NCBI GenBank assembly: GCA_014361445.1
Contig: JACIVQ010000009.1
Location: forward strand, 1 to 42,329
DNA from: Methanosuratincolales archaeon
Lineage (GTDB): Archaea > Thermoproteota > Methanomethylicia > Methanomethylicales > Methanomethylicaceae
Length of the DNA: 42,329 nt
Direction of reading: 5' to 3'
The notes under the pieces are model-generated. The model had not been told where the DNA came from and did no database searches. It saw only the letters and a list, made by a program, of their open reading frames with translations. Of this stretch, positions 1 to 8,416 are shown piece by piece. Position 1 is the stretch's first letter. The number at the start of each line of letters is the position of its first letter. The position numbers and the translations under genes are program-made.

Positions 1-485
1 TCAACTGTTTTGAGGCTTGTATTGGAATCGCTGTTTATTACAGATAACATGAAGCGCCCAAGCTCAACCGCAAGACTTTCTGGAGGTTTATTGGTATCTA
101 ACCCCAACCGTCCAGCAAAGTCTTTGAGTTTTGCAACGTCAGATATCTTGAAAGGAGTTTTACCCTCTCCAGTCGCGACCAAAGTTTTCGCCACCTCGCG
201 CGCGTGATAAGTGTAGGTTGATAGACCCATTGCGTTTCTGAGCAGCATGTACCTCATTGCCATTCCGTCCCCATCCATGCCGCAGGCTCCTCTCTCAAGT
301 TTCCCAGGGATTATTCTGCAGGGACCGTTACTGCAGAATTGGCAACTGAGGCCTTTAGCACAGAAAGACTTACACCTTATCTGCTCCTGGGCAGCCCACC
401 TATCCCATAGGTTAGTCATACCGTCTTCCTTCAGCTTCCTATACATCTCCCTAATGGACTCATGTGCGCTTATTTCTAAAGACAA
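1..485 (-). CDS. cooS: Anaerobic carbon monoxide dehydrogenase CooS, N-terminal part (cut by window edge)
   Basis: Ni-Fe carbon monoxide dehydrogenase, which interconverts CO and CO2. Only the first ~161 residues are present and the rest lies beyond base 1. The start is taken as TTG at 485, six bases after a GAGGGG ribosome binding site; the same frame has a stop just upstream. Visible Cys residues are 38, 42, 48, 51, 56 and 68. C48-x2-C51-x4-C56, the following GPCRI and the downstream RGACG fit the B-cluster signature of CooS. The D-cluster pair (C38, C42) is spaced by only three residues, unlike the common arrangement with a Cys immediately before the B-cluster motif. The NLWDRW motif before the cysteines is also typical of the family. 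A possible TATA box (ATTTTTAAG, 520-529) and a palindrome at 500-513 lie upstream. The family call is firm; the electron-transfer partner is not visible. Confidence 0.88.
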   Translation of the reverse strand, partial: MSLEISAHESIREMYRKLKEDGMTNLWDRWAAQEQIRCKSFCAKGLSCQFCSNGPCRIIPGKLERGACGMDGDGMAMRYMLLRNAMGLSTYTYHAREVAKTLVATGEGKTPFKISDVAKLKDFAGRLGLDTNKPPESLAVELGRFMLSVINSDSNTSLKTV

Positions 486-499
486 AACAAACCCCTCAT

Positions 500-513
500 A
501 TGTGATGGCACAT
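500..513. promoter_or_regulatory. Palindrome at the cooS transcription start region
   Basis: ATGTG-ATGG-CACAT is a perfect 5-bp inverted repeat with a 4-bp spacer. It lies between the putative leftward TATA box (520-529) and the cooS start (485), where a repressor would block initiation. Operator function is inferred from position only. Confidence 0.35.
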
Positions 514-568
514 GATCACTTAAAAATTTTCTCAAATATTTTATTACATTTTATAACGGTTTATTAAC

Positions 569-577
569 TTTATAAAT
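569..577 (+). promoter_or_regulatory. TATA box of the DUF998 gene
   Basis: TTTATAAAT lies about 50-58 bp before the chosen ATG at 627. It predicts a transcript start near 600 and a short leader carrying the GAGG ribosome binding site at 615-618. Confidence 0.5.
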
Positions 578-626
578 CTTGGTTAAGGAATATACTTATA
601 ATAAAAATGGTACCGAGGTTATGACC

Positions 627-1154
627 ATGAAAAAATCAGCATTTTTTGGTATATGTGCGATAGTTGTACTCTACGGGAGCATTTTTCTTTCGATTTCCAG
701 AGCACCATGGTTTAGCTGGACTGAGAACGCCCTCAGTGACCTAGGAAATTTAAAGTATGAGACTGCCCCTATTTTCAATGTAGGACTTCTGGTAGCAGGG
801 CTTTTGTTGTTATTATACTCTTCCATTGCTCTAAGAGATCATTCTCCCAAAACGGCTTACTTCTTGGCCTTTACGGGATTTGCCATGCAACTAGTTGGTT
901 TGCTTTGTGAAAACTATGGGCGATTGCACTTCTATGTCTCTGTTATGCTCTTTGTCTCTCTGCCCTTCGCAGCTGTATCGTATTTTTTGGAGAGAAAATG
1001 TTACTTGACTTGGCTGGTCTTTGCAGCCGTTCCAGTTTGGGTATTGCAATTTCAAGGGAAATTGTTCATAGGGGTTGCAATTCCAGAGATTTTCTCGTCC
1101 TTTGTGATGCTGCCTTGGCTCGCAAGAACACTTATTACGGTATGGAAGGAATAA
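627..1154 (+). CDS. DUF998 family integral membrane protein
   Basis: A 175-residue hydrophobic protein with about six predicted membrane segments. The early motif W-x-ENALSDLG is the hallmark of the DUF998 family, whose biochemical role is unknown. The reading frame extends further upstream, but the start is placed at ATG 627 because GAGG at 615-618 gives an 8-base spacing and the upstream extension is charged and poorly placed relative to the TATA box. The cupin gene follows after 24 bases in the same direction, so the two may be co-transcribed. The product would act in the cytoplasmic membrane. Confidence 0.75.
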   Translation: MKKSAFFGICAIVVLYGSIFLSISRAPWFSWTENALSDLGNLKYETAPIFNVGLLVAGLLLLLYSSIALRDHSPKTAYFLAFTGFAMQLVGLLCENYGRLHFYVSVMLFVSLPFAAVSYFLERKCYLTWLVFAAVPVWVLQFQGKLFIGVAIPEIFSSFVMLPWLARTLITVWKE

Positions 1155-1178
1155 TCCATTGTTTTTGTGGTGGTACAA

Positions 1179-1487
1179 ATGAGCGAAAAAGCAAAAATCA
1201 AAGAATTGGTCGACTATCACCCCGGTGCTGTCGTCAGTAAGACTTTGATAGAGAAAGAGGCTGGCAGCATCACAGTCTTCGCCTTCGATCAGGGTCAAGG
1301 TTTGAGCGAGCACACTGCCCCTTATGATGCGTTACTTCACATTTTGGATGGAGAGGCTGTGGTGAATATATCTGGCAAGAGCTATGAGCTTACTGAGGGG
1401 GAGTACATTATCCTACCTGCCAACAAGCCCCACTCTCTAAGGGCTTTAAGCAAATTCAAGATGTTGTTGGTGATGATAAAGTCATAA
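1179..1487 (+). CDS. Small cupin-domain protein
   Basis: About 102 residues forming a single cupin_2 barrel. Motif 1 appears as SEH-x8-LLH-x-LDGEA and motif 2 as P-x-x-x-PHSLRA, giving the usual metal-binding His/His/Glu pattern. ATG 1179 is preferred over a GTG at 1167 because a GGTGGT stretch sits four bases before it. Stand-alone cupins of this size are often small-molecule-binding proteins or minor isomerases or dioxygenases; the substrate cannot be told from sequence. It follows the DUF998 gene closely and converges on the HerA-like gene. Confidence 0.8.
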   Translation: MSEKAKIKELVDYHPGAVVSKTLIEKEAGSITVFAFDQGQGLSEHTAPYDALLHILDGEAVVNISGKSYELTEGEYIILPANKPHSLRALSKFKMLLVMIKS

Positions 1488-1553
1488 TTCGTCAGTGAGT
1501 TACCAACCATCAAGAGGGCGTAAATTCTCCGCTACGCGATTTTACAGTTGGGC

Positions 1554-4500
1554 TCACTTATTTGCACATATTCTGCACAACTTCTTCTTGAAGAGTCCGA
1601 AACGCCTCAACTCAACCATGCAGTTGGGGCATACCTCGCGCCTACACTCCGAACATGGACTTATGTGTGCTGCACAAAGGGTGGCGCCGCATAGGGAGCA
1701 CGCCAATTTATCAGATTTACAGAGAATTTTTCCACAGACAGCGCACTTGGATTGTGGCTCCATTATGCAAAAGACTTTTGCACATGCGGAGCATTGCCAA
1801 GAATGCGACTTGCACACATTGCCCCCACACTCAGAGCATCTCACTATACACTCTTCGCAGAACACCTTCCCGCATACCTTACACTTGACCTGCTCTAATA
1901 CGCAAAGCTCCTTTCCACAGCCTGAGCACCTTTTCATATGGGCATTATAATGATCGGCGCAGTATAAGTTCTTGCAGACCTTACATTCTTTGATGTGATC
2001 CTTGCAATATGTTTTGTCAACACATTCGTTGCACCTGTATACGCAGTCAGCACAGAGCTTACTTCCACAGGAGCTGCAGATGTGCGGCTTTTCATCAATG
2101 CAGTAAAACTTTCCACAGTTCGGGCACGACCAGACATGATCCGAACATACCCCCCTCTCGCAGAGGGCGCAAACTTTCAGATGGGGCGGGCAGTACATCT
2201 CTCCGCATTTGAAGCAGATCAAAGGTCCATCAAGGGAGTCTATAGTCGTGCCACACTCGGCACAGCTGCCAAATACCCCTCTGCCATTTACAGCGTTCCA
2301 CTCAAACCTGAAGTCTTTGCTAATCCCTTCAAAGTAAAACCGGTATAGCGCCTCGATCGTCGGGACCCAGACCACTTGCATTACCTCAACCTCCACTTCA
2401 TCGTGTTTGGGTTGAAATACTATTGTATGCAGAGGCGCCTCCATCAGGGATTCGACCTCGGCTTGCACTTTAGAGATCTCCTCACGCATCTGTCTCTCCA
2501 GGAGGTTGCCTTCCTTCCTGAGGTTGTTGATCTTCGAGCTCAACTCCATAATCCTCTTCTCGAGTCTAGTCAACCTCACTTCTCTGGTCTGGATCTGTTC
2601 AGATAGCTTAAGCAATGACCTTCCTTCTCTCTCGGCTTTAATTCGCTCCTTGTTAAGAGAACGGAGCTCGTCCTTTATACCCACGACTAGTTTCTCAAGA
2701 CTCTCATACTCTTCCTTGGCAGAGTTTATGGACGACTCAACTTCCCTTATCTTAGACGAATAAGAGGACTTTATCTCCGCTGCCTTGTTGTTCTTGATTT
2801 CATCAATTTTTGTCTTCAGTCTCTTTTTGTACTCCTCGAGCGACTCTCCTGGTCTTGAATACTCGCCCAATTCTTTGTGGTAATAGATGTTCTGCGTGAG
2901 CTTCGATATAGCATAGGTCTTTAGCAGACCCTTAAGTCCTTCAATGCTGGAACTTTCAAAGAGCGCCGAGGTTGGCAATTCGTGCCGCCCCTCCCTCGAA
3001 GGGGATGGCGAAGCCCCTACTTGGACGACCTCATTTGCCGTGAGACGATATGCGGATTCGTGCCTCCAGTCTACAACGGATATGGAGGAATCTGCTGGAA
3101 CGAGTCGCCGCAAACGCTCCTTAAATTCGAGGGAGGGTATCCTCCTAATGGAGTTAACTGTAACCTCTGCAAACAGAGCGGGCATGTAGCGGAGGTCGGA
3201 TTTTATGACTTCAGCATGATCTAGTGTTTTGTTCTCTTTGAGCGCCTCCAAAAAGCTCTTTTCGTCTACCCTTACTGGCATGTATGTGGCGGGGAGGGAG
3301 GGAGGCAAAGAGGGGGGTAATCCTGGGGCACCCCGCATCTTGATAAGACGATCCTTGAGCGCAGCCATTCTCTTTTTCATCCTCTCCCTTTCTTCCGGGG
3401 AGACAAAATCCAAGGGGTTGAATCCAGGAGCGCCATGCCTTGTCTCTCTGCATCTTACCTTCACGTGGAGGGGGACCCTCTCCACCACATCTCCCGTGAT
3501 TATGGCATCGCCAGGCTCAAGCCAGTTTATCTCGTATGCCCATTCGTTGCTCAACCCCCCGCTCTCCAAAGCTATTCTAACATCGTTTGGATCCGTCAGC
3601 TGGTGAATTACCCATGTAGCGGAGAGGCTCCTCACAGTCATATCCAGCAACTGGGGGCGTTGAGTCAGGACGATCAGATTTGCGCCAAACTTTCTGCCCT
3701 CTTGGGCAAACCTTTTGACCATGTCAAGTGTTTCCTTGACCAAAGGATCCTTCTGCCTGGTTCTGCCAGCAAATAGGTGTGCCTCGTCCAAAACAAGATA
3801 GAATGGAGGGATCTGCATCACCATTATAGCCTCAAGTAACTTGTTTAGCAGTCTTCCCACTATGGAATATTGGTCATTCGCAGGTAGACCCCTTAGGTTT
3901 ACAATCGTGCATTGCATCTGGGAGACGAGGTCTTCGGGCTTTGCGTTCTCGATAGCTGAAATGTCGATGTCGGCCCCTGGGTTGAATACCATATCAGCAA
4001 ATTCTATTATCTGCTCGGAATAGGACTTCGGCTCAACCTTAAATTCTTGCGAAGGGGACTCGGATGGTACCTTTAAGCTGGAATACTCTCCGTGGGCATC
4101 GATGATGACAAGGGGGACTCCCTTCTTGATGAGCTCTTCTGCCATGACTCCCATGGTGTAGGACTTGCCAGCGCCAGGCTTACCGACTATAAACACCCGG
4201 GTGAGCTTTTTTACAGGTAGCCAGACCATGATGTCCCTTGCCTTCAACTTTCCAATGTACAATCCTTCAACATCCGAGGTCACAAGCCCTAGGCCCTTCC
4301 TGATGGTCTCGTCAGATGCCATGTAAACTTCTGACTCTGGTGGGAAAGGGGTCTTGGGCGAGGGACCCACAACAACGCAGCTACCTATCAGTTTATTTCC
4401 ACTTCTCTTCAATTCTTTTATCATGAGCAAAAAAGACCTACCCTCATGAAATACCTCTACGTAGTCATTCCTTCCAAACTTCTCGTTTGTTATAACCATT

Positions 4501-4562
4501 GAGAATGAGTCTGTGCTCGTGATGCCCTCGATCTTACCCACCACAACTGGACTAGAGATCAA
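1554..4562 (-). CDS. HerA-type ATPase fused to coiled coil and 13 tandem Cys-rich zinc modules
   Basis: A 1002-residue protein. Residues 1-90 resemble the N-terminal beta-barrel of HerA translocases. The DUF87/HerA RecA-like ATPase follows: Walker A GKPGAGKS (127-134), Walker B YLVLDEAH (255-262) and the LTQRP sensor region (~299-303). Residues ~575-705 are a long charged coiled coil. Residues 767-999 hold about 46 Cys; from 783 there are 13 repeats of about 15 residues with pattern C-x2-C-x4-C-x2-[H/C], a likely zinc-binding array. HerA family members are hexameric DNA translocases, often paired with NurA or Mre11-Rad50 in end resection; no nuclease gene is adjacent here. The start is TTG 4562 behind AGGGGGAC. 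The gene stands alone, divergent from lysS. The ATPase call is firm; the role of the zinc array is unknown. Confidence 0.85.
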   Translation of the reverse strand: MISSPVVVGKIEGITSTDSFSMVITNEKFGRNDYVEVFHEGRSFLLMIKELKRSGNKLIGSCVVVGPSPKTPFPPESEVYMASDETIRKGLGLVTSDVEGLYIGKLKARDIMVWLPVKKLTRVFIVGKPGAGKSYTMGVMAEELIKKGVPLVIIDAHGEYSSLKVPSESPSQEFKVEPKSYSEQIIEFADMVFNPGADIDISAIENAKPEDLVSQMQCTIVNLRGLPANDQYSIVGRLLNKLLEAIMVMQIPPFYLVLDEAHLFAGRTRQKDPLVKETLDMVKRFAQEGRKFGANLIVLTQRPQLLDMTVRSLSATWVIHQLTDPNDVRIALESGGLSNEWAYEINWLEPGDAIITGDVVERVPLHVKVRCRETRHGAPGFNPLDFVSPEERERMKKRMAALKDRLIKMRGAPGLPPSLPPSLPATYMPVRVDEKSFLEALKENKTLDHAEVIKSDLRYMPALFAEVTVNSIRRIPSLEFKERLRRLVPADSSISVVDWRHESAYRLTANEVVQVGASPSPSREGRHELPTSALFESSSIEGLKGLLKTYAISKLTQNIYYHKELGEYSRPGESLEEYKKRLKTKIDEIKNNKAAEIKSSYSSKIREVESSINSAKEEYESLEKLVVGIKDELRSLNKERIKAEREGRSLLKLSEQIQTREVRLTRLEKRIMELSSKINNLRKEGNLLERQMREEISKVQAEVESLMEAPLHTIVFQPKHDEVEVEVMQVVWVPTIEALYRFYFEGISKDFRFEWNAVNGRGVFGSCAECGTTIDSLDGPLICFKCGEMYCPPHLKVCALCERGVCSDHVWSCPNCGKFYCIDEKPHICSSCGSKLCADCVYRCNECVDKTYCKDHIKECKVCKNLYCADHYNAHMKRCSGCGKELCVLEQVKCKVCGKVFCEECIVRCSECGGNVCKSHSWQCSACAKVFCIMEPQSKCAVCGKILCKSDKLACSLCGATLCAAHISPCSECRREVCPNCMVELRRFGLFKKKLCRICANK

Positions 4563-4714
4563 TTCAAAGTCCCCCTTAAGAGTATGGAAGGATGGCTTAA
4601 AAAATGTTCGGAGGCATAATCCTTCAAAAAAACGATTTGCGTCTATCTAAGTAAAATATACGAACTGATTTTATGAAATTGTGTGAACAACTAGTATACC
4701 ATAGGACGAAAAAA

Positions 4715-4723
4715 TTTATATAA
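4715..4723 (+). promoter_or_regulatory. TATA box of the homocitrate synthase gene
   Basis: TTTATATAA lies about 33-41 bp before ATG 4756, predicting a transcript start near 4745 and a leader of about ten bases. Confidence 0.6.
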
Positions 4724-4755
4724 GGTTCGAAAACTAATATTGGCGGTGCGATTCA

Positions 4756-6141
4756 ATGAGGAAGGTTATGATACTTGATACAACGCTCCGTGAGGGCGAG
4801 CAGACGCCTGGCGTCTCCTTCACTGTGGAAGAAAAATTACAAATAGCCAGGGGCCTCGACGAAGCAGGGGTCGACATGATAGAGGCAGGTCACCCAGCAG
4901 TTTCAAGGGACGTGGCCGAGGCTGTCAAGAAGATAGCCTCTGAGAAGCTCTCTGCAGAGATCTTGGCTCATAGCAGGGCAATTATCTCTGATGTGGATGC
5001 GGCTTTAAATTGTGATGTGCAGAGGGTAGCCATATTCCTGGGTGTGACTGACGCAAAACTGAGATCTATGAAAATGACAAAAGAAGAGGCGATCAGAACC
5101 GCCGTCTCATGCATAGAGTACGCCAAGGCACACGGACTGAAGGTCAGGTTCACTGCCGAGGACGCGACGAGGGCAGAATATGACTACGTTGTGAAGATAT
5201 GCAGAGCGGCAGTGGAGGCGGGGGCCGACAGAATAAGCATACCAGATACAGTGGGATCTATGACTCCCCGCAGAATAATGGATCTCTTCGCGAAGCTCTC
5301 GAAGGACATAAATGCAGAGTTGGATGCCCACTGCCACAATGATCTGGGGATGGCTGTTGCCAATGCTTTGGCAGCAGTAGAGGGAGGTGCCACCGCGGTG
5401 CATACGACCGTGAACGGGCTCGGGGAGAGGGCAGGTATAACCGCACTTGAGCCTTTCGCGGTGGCTCTGAAAGTCCTTTATGACGTAGATACCGTCGAGC
5501 TTGACAAACTCCCGGAGCTATCGGCAATAGTTGAAAAGTTCAGCGGCATACCTATCGCGCCCACTCAACCCATAGTCGGCGAGAACGCCTTTTCACACAA
5601 AGGGGGGGTCCACGCGGCGGCTGTGATCTTCGATCCCAAGACCTACGAGGCTTTCCCACCGGGGCTTGTGGGAAGGCAGAGGGAGATCGTGATCAGCAAA
5701 TATGCTGGGAGAGTGGCTGTGGAGGACAGACTTAAGAGGCTGGGTGTGGCGTTGAGCGAAGAGGAGCTCATGAAAGTGTTGTCTGCAATCAAGGAAAGAC
5801 CAGAGATAAGAAGTTACAGGGACGTTGATCTCCTGGAGCTGGCAGAAAGGGCGACAGGAAGACGACTTGAAATTCAGGTTCCAAAAAAGATAGAGGCGAT
5901 CGTGATGGTCAAATGCGAGTCTAATGTCTACACCACCTCAGTGGCGAGGAGGATCCTCTGGATTAAAGGGGTAGAGCGGGTGCTCGAGGTGAGCGGGGAC
6001 TTTGACATTGAAGTCTTAATAAACGTAGACTCAATAACACAAATGAACGAGGTTCTGGAGAACATCAGGCTGATCAAGGGCGTCACAGGAACCAACACTA
6101 GAGTCGTCCTTAAAAAGTTCAATTCCCTCTCGACAAATTAA
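4756..6141 (+). CDS. lysS: Homocitrate synthase-like enzyme with C-terminal RAM-like domain
   Basis: A DRE-TIM metallolyase of 461 residues condensing acetyl-CoA with a 2-oxo acid. The start motif [13 protein letters not shown] carries the family's metal-binding Asp and catalytic Arg. [14 protein letters not shown] and NGLGERAG supply further metal and active-site residues, and HKGGVHA is the domain typical of the homocitrate/isopropylmalate/citramalate group. Residues ~385-455 form an Lrp/AsnC-like RAM fold (IEAIVMVKC... [11 protein letters not shown]). A C-terminal RAM domain is known in archaeal homocitrate synthases, where it binds lysine for feedback inhibition, so the alpha-aminoadipate lysine pathway is the preferred role. 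2-Isopropylmalate or citramalate synthase remains possible. No other lys genes are in the window. Confidence 0.72.
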   Translation: MRKVMILDTTLREGEQTPGVSFTVEEKLQIARGLDEAGVDMIEAGHPAVSRDVAEAVKKIASEKLSAEILAHSRAIISDVDAALNCDVQRVAIFLGVTDAKLRSMKMTKEEAIRTAVSCIEYAKAHGLKVRFTAEDATRAEYDYVVKICRAAVEAGADRISIPDTVGSMTPRRIMDLFAKLSKDINAELDAHCHNDLGMAVANALAAVEGGATAVHTTVNGLGERAGITALEPFAVALKVLYDVDTVELDKLPELSAIVEKFSGIPIAPTQPIVGENAFSHKGGVHAAAVIFDPKTYEAFPPGLVGRQREIVISKYAGRVAVEDRLKRLGVALSEEELMKVLSAIKERPEIRSYRDVDLLELAERATGRRLEIQVPKKIEAIVMVKCESNVYTTSVARRILWIKGVERVLEVSGDFDIEVLINVDSITQMNEVLENIRLIKGVTGTNTRVVLKKFNSLSTN

Positions 6142-6216
6142 TCATGCCAGCATCAGCACCTTCAGCGAAGAGGATAATAGCCTAAAAACATAACTCATTT
6201 TGAGATGATCTTGATG

Positions 6217-6765
6217 ATGTCCAGGGAGGAGGCATTAAGTCTAATAAAAGAACATGTATCAAAGGAAAACAACATAAAGCACATGATAGCTGTGGGCGGG
6301 ATTATGAAGGAGCTTGCAACGAAGTTGAGAGAAGATGCGGTAGAATGGGAGCTCGTCGGACTTCTTCATGACATAGATTTTGAGAAGTGTAAAGGAATGG
6401 AAGACCACACATTGGTGGCTAAAGAGATCCTTAAAGGAAAAATCAGTGACCATTTGATAGAGGTGATAATGGCACATAACTTTGAAAACACAAAGGTTCC
6501 TCTGGACAACAGAATGAAAAAAGGACTTATAGCCAGTGATGCCCTTTCGGGCTTGATAGTTGCCACAGCTCTAGTGATGCCTTCAAAAAAGATAGCCGAG
6601 ATAAGGAAGGAGACTTTAATCAAAAAATTCAAGAGTAAGGATTTTGCGAGAGGAGCAAGTAGAGAAAGGATCGCACTCTGTGCAGATCTCGGACTTTCCT
6701 TGGAGGAGTTCATGGAAATTGGTTTGGAAGGAATGAAAAAAGTCGCGATCGAGCTAGGGTTATAA
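6217..6765 (+). CDS. HD-domain metal-dependent hydrolase
   Basis: About 182 residues of the HD superfamily. H26 in the first helix, the motif LLHDIDFEK and the later H residues (MEDH, IMAHNFEN) give the H...HD...H...D metal-site pattern. Members hydrolyse phosphoesters such as nucleotides or act as small phosphohydrolases; this compact HDIG-type form is common in anaerobes and its substrate is not known. The start is uncertain: ATG 6205 is overlapped by GAGATGATC (6201-6209), which itself resembles a ribosome binding site, so ATG 6214 or 6217 is more likely. The gene follows lysS by about 75 bases and converges on the MTA phosphorylase gene. Confidence 0.75.
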   Translation: MSREEALSLIKEHVSKENNIKHMIAVGGIMKELATKLREDAVEWELVGLLHDIDFEKCKGMEDHTLVAKEILKGKISDHLIEVIMAHNFENTKVPLDNRMKKGLIASDALSGLIVATALVMPSKKIAEIRKETLIKKFKSKDFARGASRERIALCADLGLSLEEFMEIGLEGMKKVAIELGL

Positions 6766-6767
6766 AA

Positions 6768-6784
6768 TAAAAACTCGAAAAAAT
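6768..6784 (-). terminator. Probable T-rich terminator after the MTA phosphorylase gene
   Basis: Read leftward, the stop codon at 6785 is followed by two runs, ATTTTTTC and GTTTTTATTTT. Such T-rich stretches terminate archaeal RNA polymerase. The sequence is A-rich in the other direction. Confidence 0.4.
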
Positions 6785-7582
6785 TTAGACTAAGGCACCC
6801 TCAGAGGATCTGCTACATTGACACCCGCGTTCTTTAGAGATCTTCGGAATGACCTCTACCAAAAGCCTTCTCACTTTTTCTACATTGGCCTTTAAGGTAG
6901 TAACGACCTCCTCTGCCGTAACAGGTCTCTCAGCCCAGACATCGTAATCCGTAACCGTCGCAAGAGTTGTATAACATATCCCGCTCTCTCTTGCTAAAGA
7001 GACTTCAGGAACCAAGGTCATTCCAATTATGTCTGCGCCCCAGCTACGGAAGAGCCTTGACTCTGCCCTAGTGGAGAACCTTGGACCTTCTATACATATG
7101 TATGTTGCAGGGTGATGGCAGGTCAGACCCAACCCTCTTCCAGTATCAACACAGATTTTGTTGAGCTCTGGACAGAAAGGGTCTGCTAACGAAAAGTGTC
7201 CAACAACGGCGCCGTCGTAAAAAGAGTATGCCCGCCCCTTGGTGAAGTCTATGAACTGATCCGGGATGACAATGTCCCCGGGTCTAATATCCACCCTCAG
7301 GCTGCCCACGGCTGAAGGTGCGAGTATCCTCTTCACGCCCAAGTCTCTCATAGCCCATATGTTCGCACGGTAGTTTATGAGGTGGGGTGGTATTGAATGC
7401 CTCTTTCCATGGCGCGGGAGGAAGGCGACCTTTACTCCCTTGATCTCGCCTATGGTGATTATGTCTGATGGTGGACCGTAGGGGGTATGGATCTTGACCT
7501 CTGTGATGGACTCGAAAACAGCAGGGTCATAAAAACCGCTACCTCCTATGACACCGATCTCGGCGCTACATATTGATGACAA
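6785..7582 (-). CDS. mtnP: S-methyl-5'-thioadenosine phosphorylase
   Basis: Cleaves 5'-methylthioadenosine with phosphate to adenine and 5-methylthioribose 1-phosphate in methionine/purine salvage. The 265-residue protein opens with [11 protein letters not shown], the phosphate-binding loop of trimeric purine nucleoside phosphorylases. It carries [29 protein letters not shown] and [14 protein letters not shown], strongly diagnostic of MTAP-type enzymes. The C-terminal [11 protein letters not shown] motif holds the base-binding Asp pair. The start is TTG 7582, six bases after AGGTG; the GTG at 7591 lies inside that ribosome binding site. It sits 40 bases downstream of a phosphoribosyltransferase gene, which could reuse the released base. 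Confidence 0.9.
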   Translation of the reverse strand: MSSICSAEIGVIGGSGFYDPAVFESITEVKIHTPYGPPSDIITIGEIKGVKVAFLPRHGKRHSIPPHLINYRANIWAMRDLGVKRILAPSAVGSLRVDIRPGDIVIPDQFIDFTKGRAYSFYDGAVVGHFSLADPFCPELNKICVDTGRGLGLTCHHPATYICIEGPRFSTRAESRLFRSWGADIIGMTLVPEVSLARESGICYTTLATVTDYDVWAERPVTAEEVVTTLKANVEKVRRLLVEVIPKISKERGCQCSRSSEGALV

Positions 7583-7613
7583 AAAGATCACCTACTGGAG
7601 CTATGAGAGAAAT

Positions 7614-7621
7614 AGTATAAA
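7614..7621 (-). promoter_or_regulatory. TATA-like box before the MTA phosphorylase gene
   Basis: Read leftward, TTTATACT lies about 30 bp before the ribosome binding site, giving a possible independent short-leader transcript for mtnP. It overlaps the 5' side of the intergenic gap after the phosphoribosyltransferase. Confidence 0.4.
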
Positions 7622-7622
7622 A

Positions 7623-8303
7623 CTATTTGGAAGCCCGTCGATACATATTACCTTCTTTAACGAAGAATCCGCTCTCCACCAAGTAAGCCAAAGCCCTCTC
7701 GTAGTACCACCTGTCAAACGTTACACCGAACCATTCCGGGAAACGCCCAGCGAGTGTTTCCAAGTCCCACATTTCTTTTTCTTTCTCTTCGTTTACAATC
7801 CTCTTGAAGAACCCCACGATATCCTCAAGGCGCGTCCATGGATATTGATACCAGATCCACTCCCTGACCTCTTCGGCGTAATAGTCAGGTTTAATCTTAC
7901 TGCTCGTTGAGATCCACTGGAGGGTTGCTACCTTCAGCTCGTCGGGCTTGCACTTGGTCCAAATGTGATCCTTTGCGATTATTATGGATTCTCCTGTGTC
8001 GGCAATGTCGTCCACTATCAGTGCCCTCTTGTGGTTCAAATCGCATTGTAAGGGATACTTCACCCCCGCCTCCTTCGCAACCTGTGCTGCCGAGGGCCAG
8101 TGCGAGACCTGCAAGGAGACTAGCTCGCCCACTATCAGACGGTCACAGATCAGACGGGCCGGAACATACCCTCCTCTGGAGATCGCGATGATTACGTCGG
8201 GCCTCCATCCAGAATTCAGTATTTTGTCGCTGACTATCCTACTCCACAACTCGACTTCTTTCCACGAAACTTTCTTGGTATTGACCTTGGGCAACCCCTT
8301 CAC
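7623..8303 (-). CDS. Purine-type phosphoribosyltransferase
   Basis: About 226 residues. The PRPP-binding signature ALIVDDIADTGES is complete, and IIAISRGGYVPAR is the first PRTase loop typical of xanthine/hypoxanthine-guanine enzymes. The C-terminal ~80 residues (after YYAEEVREW) form an extension with a winged-helix look. It probably converts a free purine base and PRPP to the nucleotide; the base cannot be chosen from sequence. Starts at GTG 8303, TTG 8306 or TTG 8294 are possible: a TATA-like CATAAATAT at 8313-8321 is very close and would favour a leaderless mRNA starting near 8294. It is followed by mtnP, suggesting a purine-salvage unit. Confidence 0.8.
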   Translation of the reverse strand: MKGLPKVNTKKVSWKEVELWSRIVSDKILNSGWRPDVIIAISRGGYVPARLICDRLIVGELVSLQVSHWPSAAQVAKEAGVKYPLQCDLNHKRALIVDDIADTGESIIIAKDHIWTKCKPDELKVATLQWISTSSKIKPDYYAEEVREWIWYQYPWTRLEDIVGFFKRIVNEEKEKEMWDLETLAGRFPEWFGVTFDRWYYERALAYLVESGFFVKEGNMYRRASK

Positions 8304-8365
8304 CAAGAGGTCAATATTTATGTCCAGAGTAATAGATTTACCGCATCTGTTTAATGATAACCAGA

Positions 8366-8376
8366 TTATATAAAAG
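8366..8376 (+). promoter_or_regulatory. Promoter and ribosome binding site of the cytX-tenA pair
   Basis: The TATA box TTATATAAAAG predicts a start near 8396-8400. AGGGGGAG at 8405-8412 lies four bases before TTG 8417. The pair fixes the translation start inside the longer reading frame. No TPP riboswitch core is visible in the leader. Confidence 0.6.
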
Positions 8377-8416
8377 TTTTTATTATCAACATGAAGTTTA
8401 TGATAGGGGGAGAATT

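Noticed and set aside
247-567. Rightward open frame over the cooS start
   Set aside because: It is antisense to clear CooS cysteine motifs and has no ribosome binding site.
2944-3606. Rightward open frames inside the HerA-like gene
   Set aside because: They are antisense shadows of a gene with intact Walker and zinc motifs.
8300-8416. TPP riboswitch before the cytX-tenA pair
   Set aside because: The conserved CTGAGA and ACCTGATCTGG-type core sequences are not visible.
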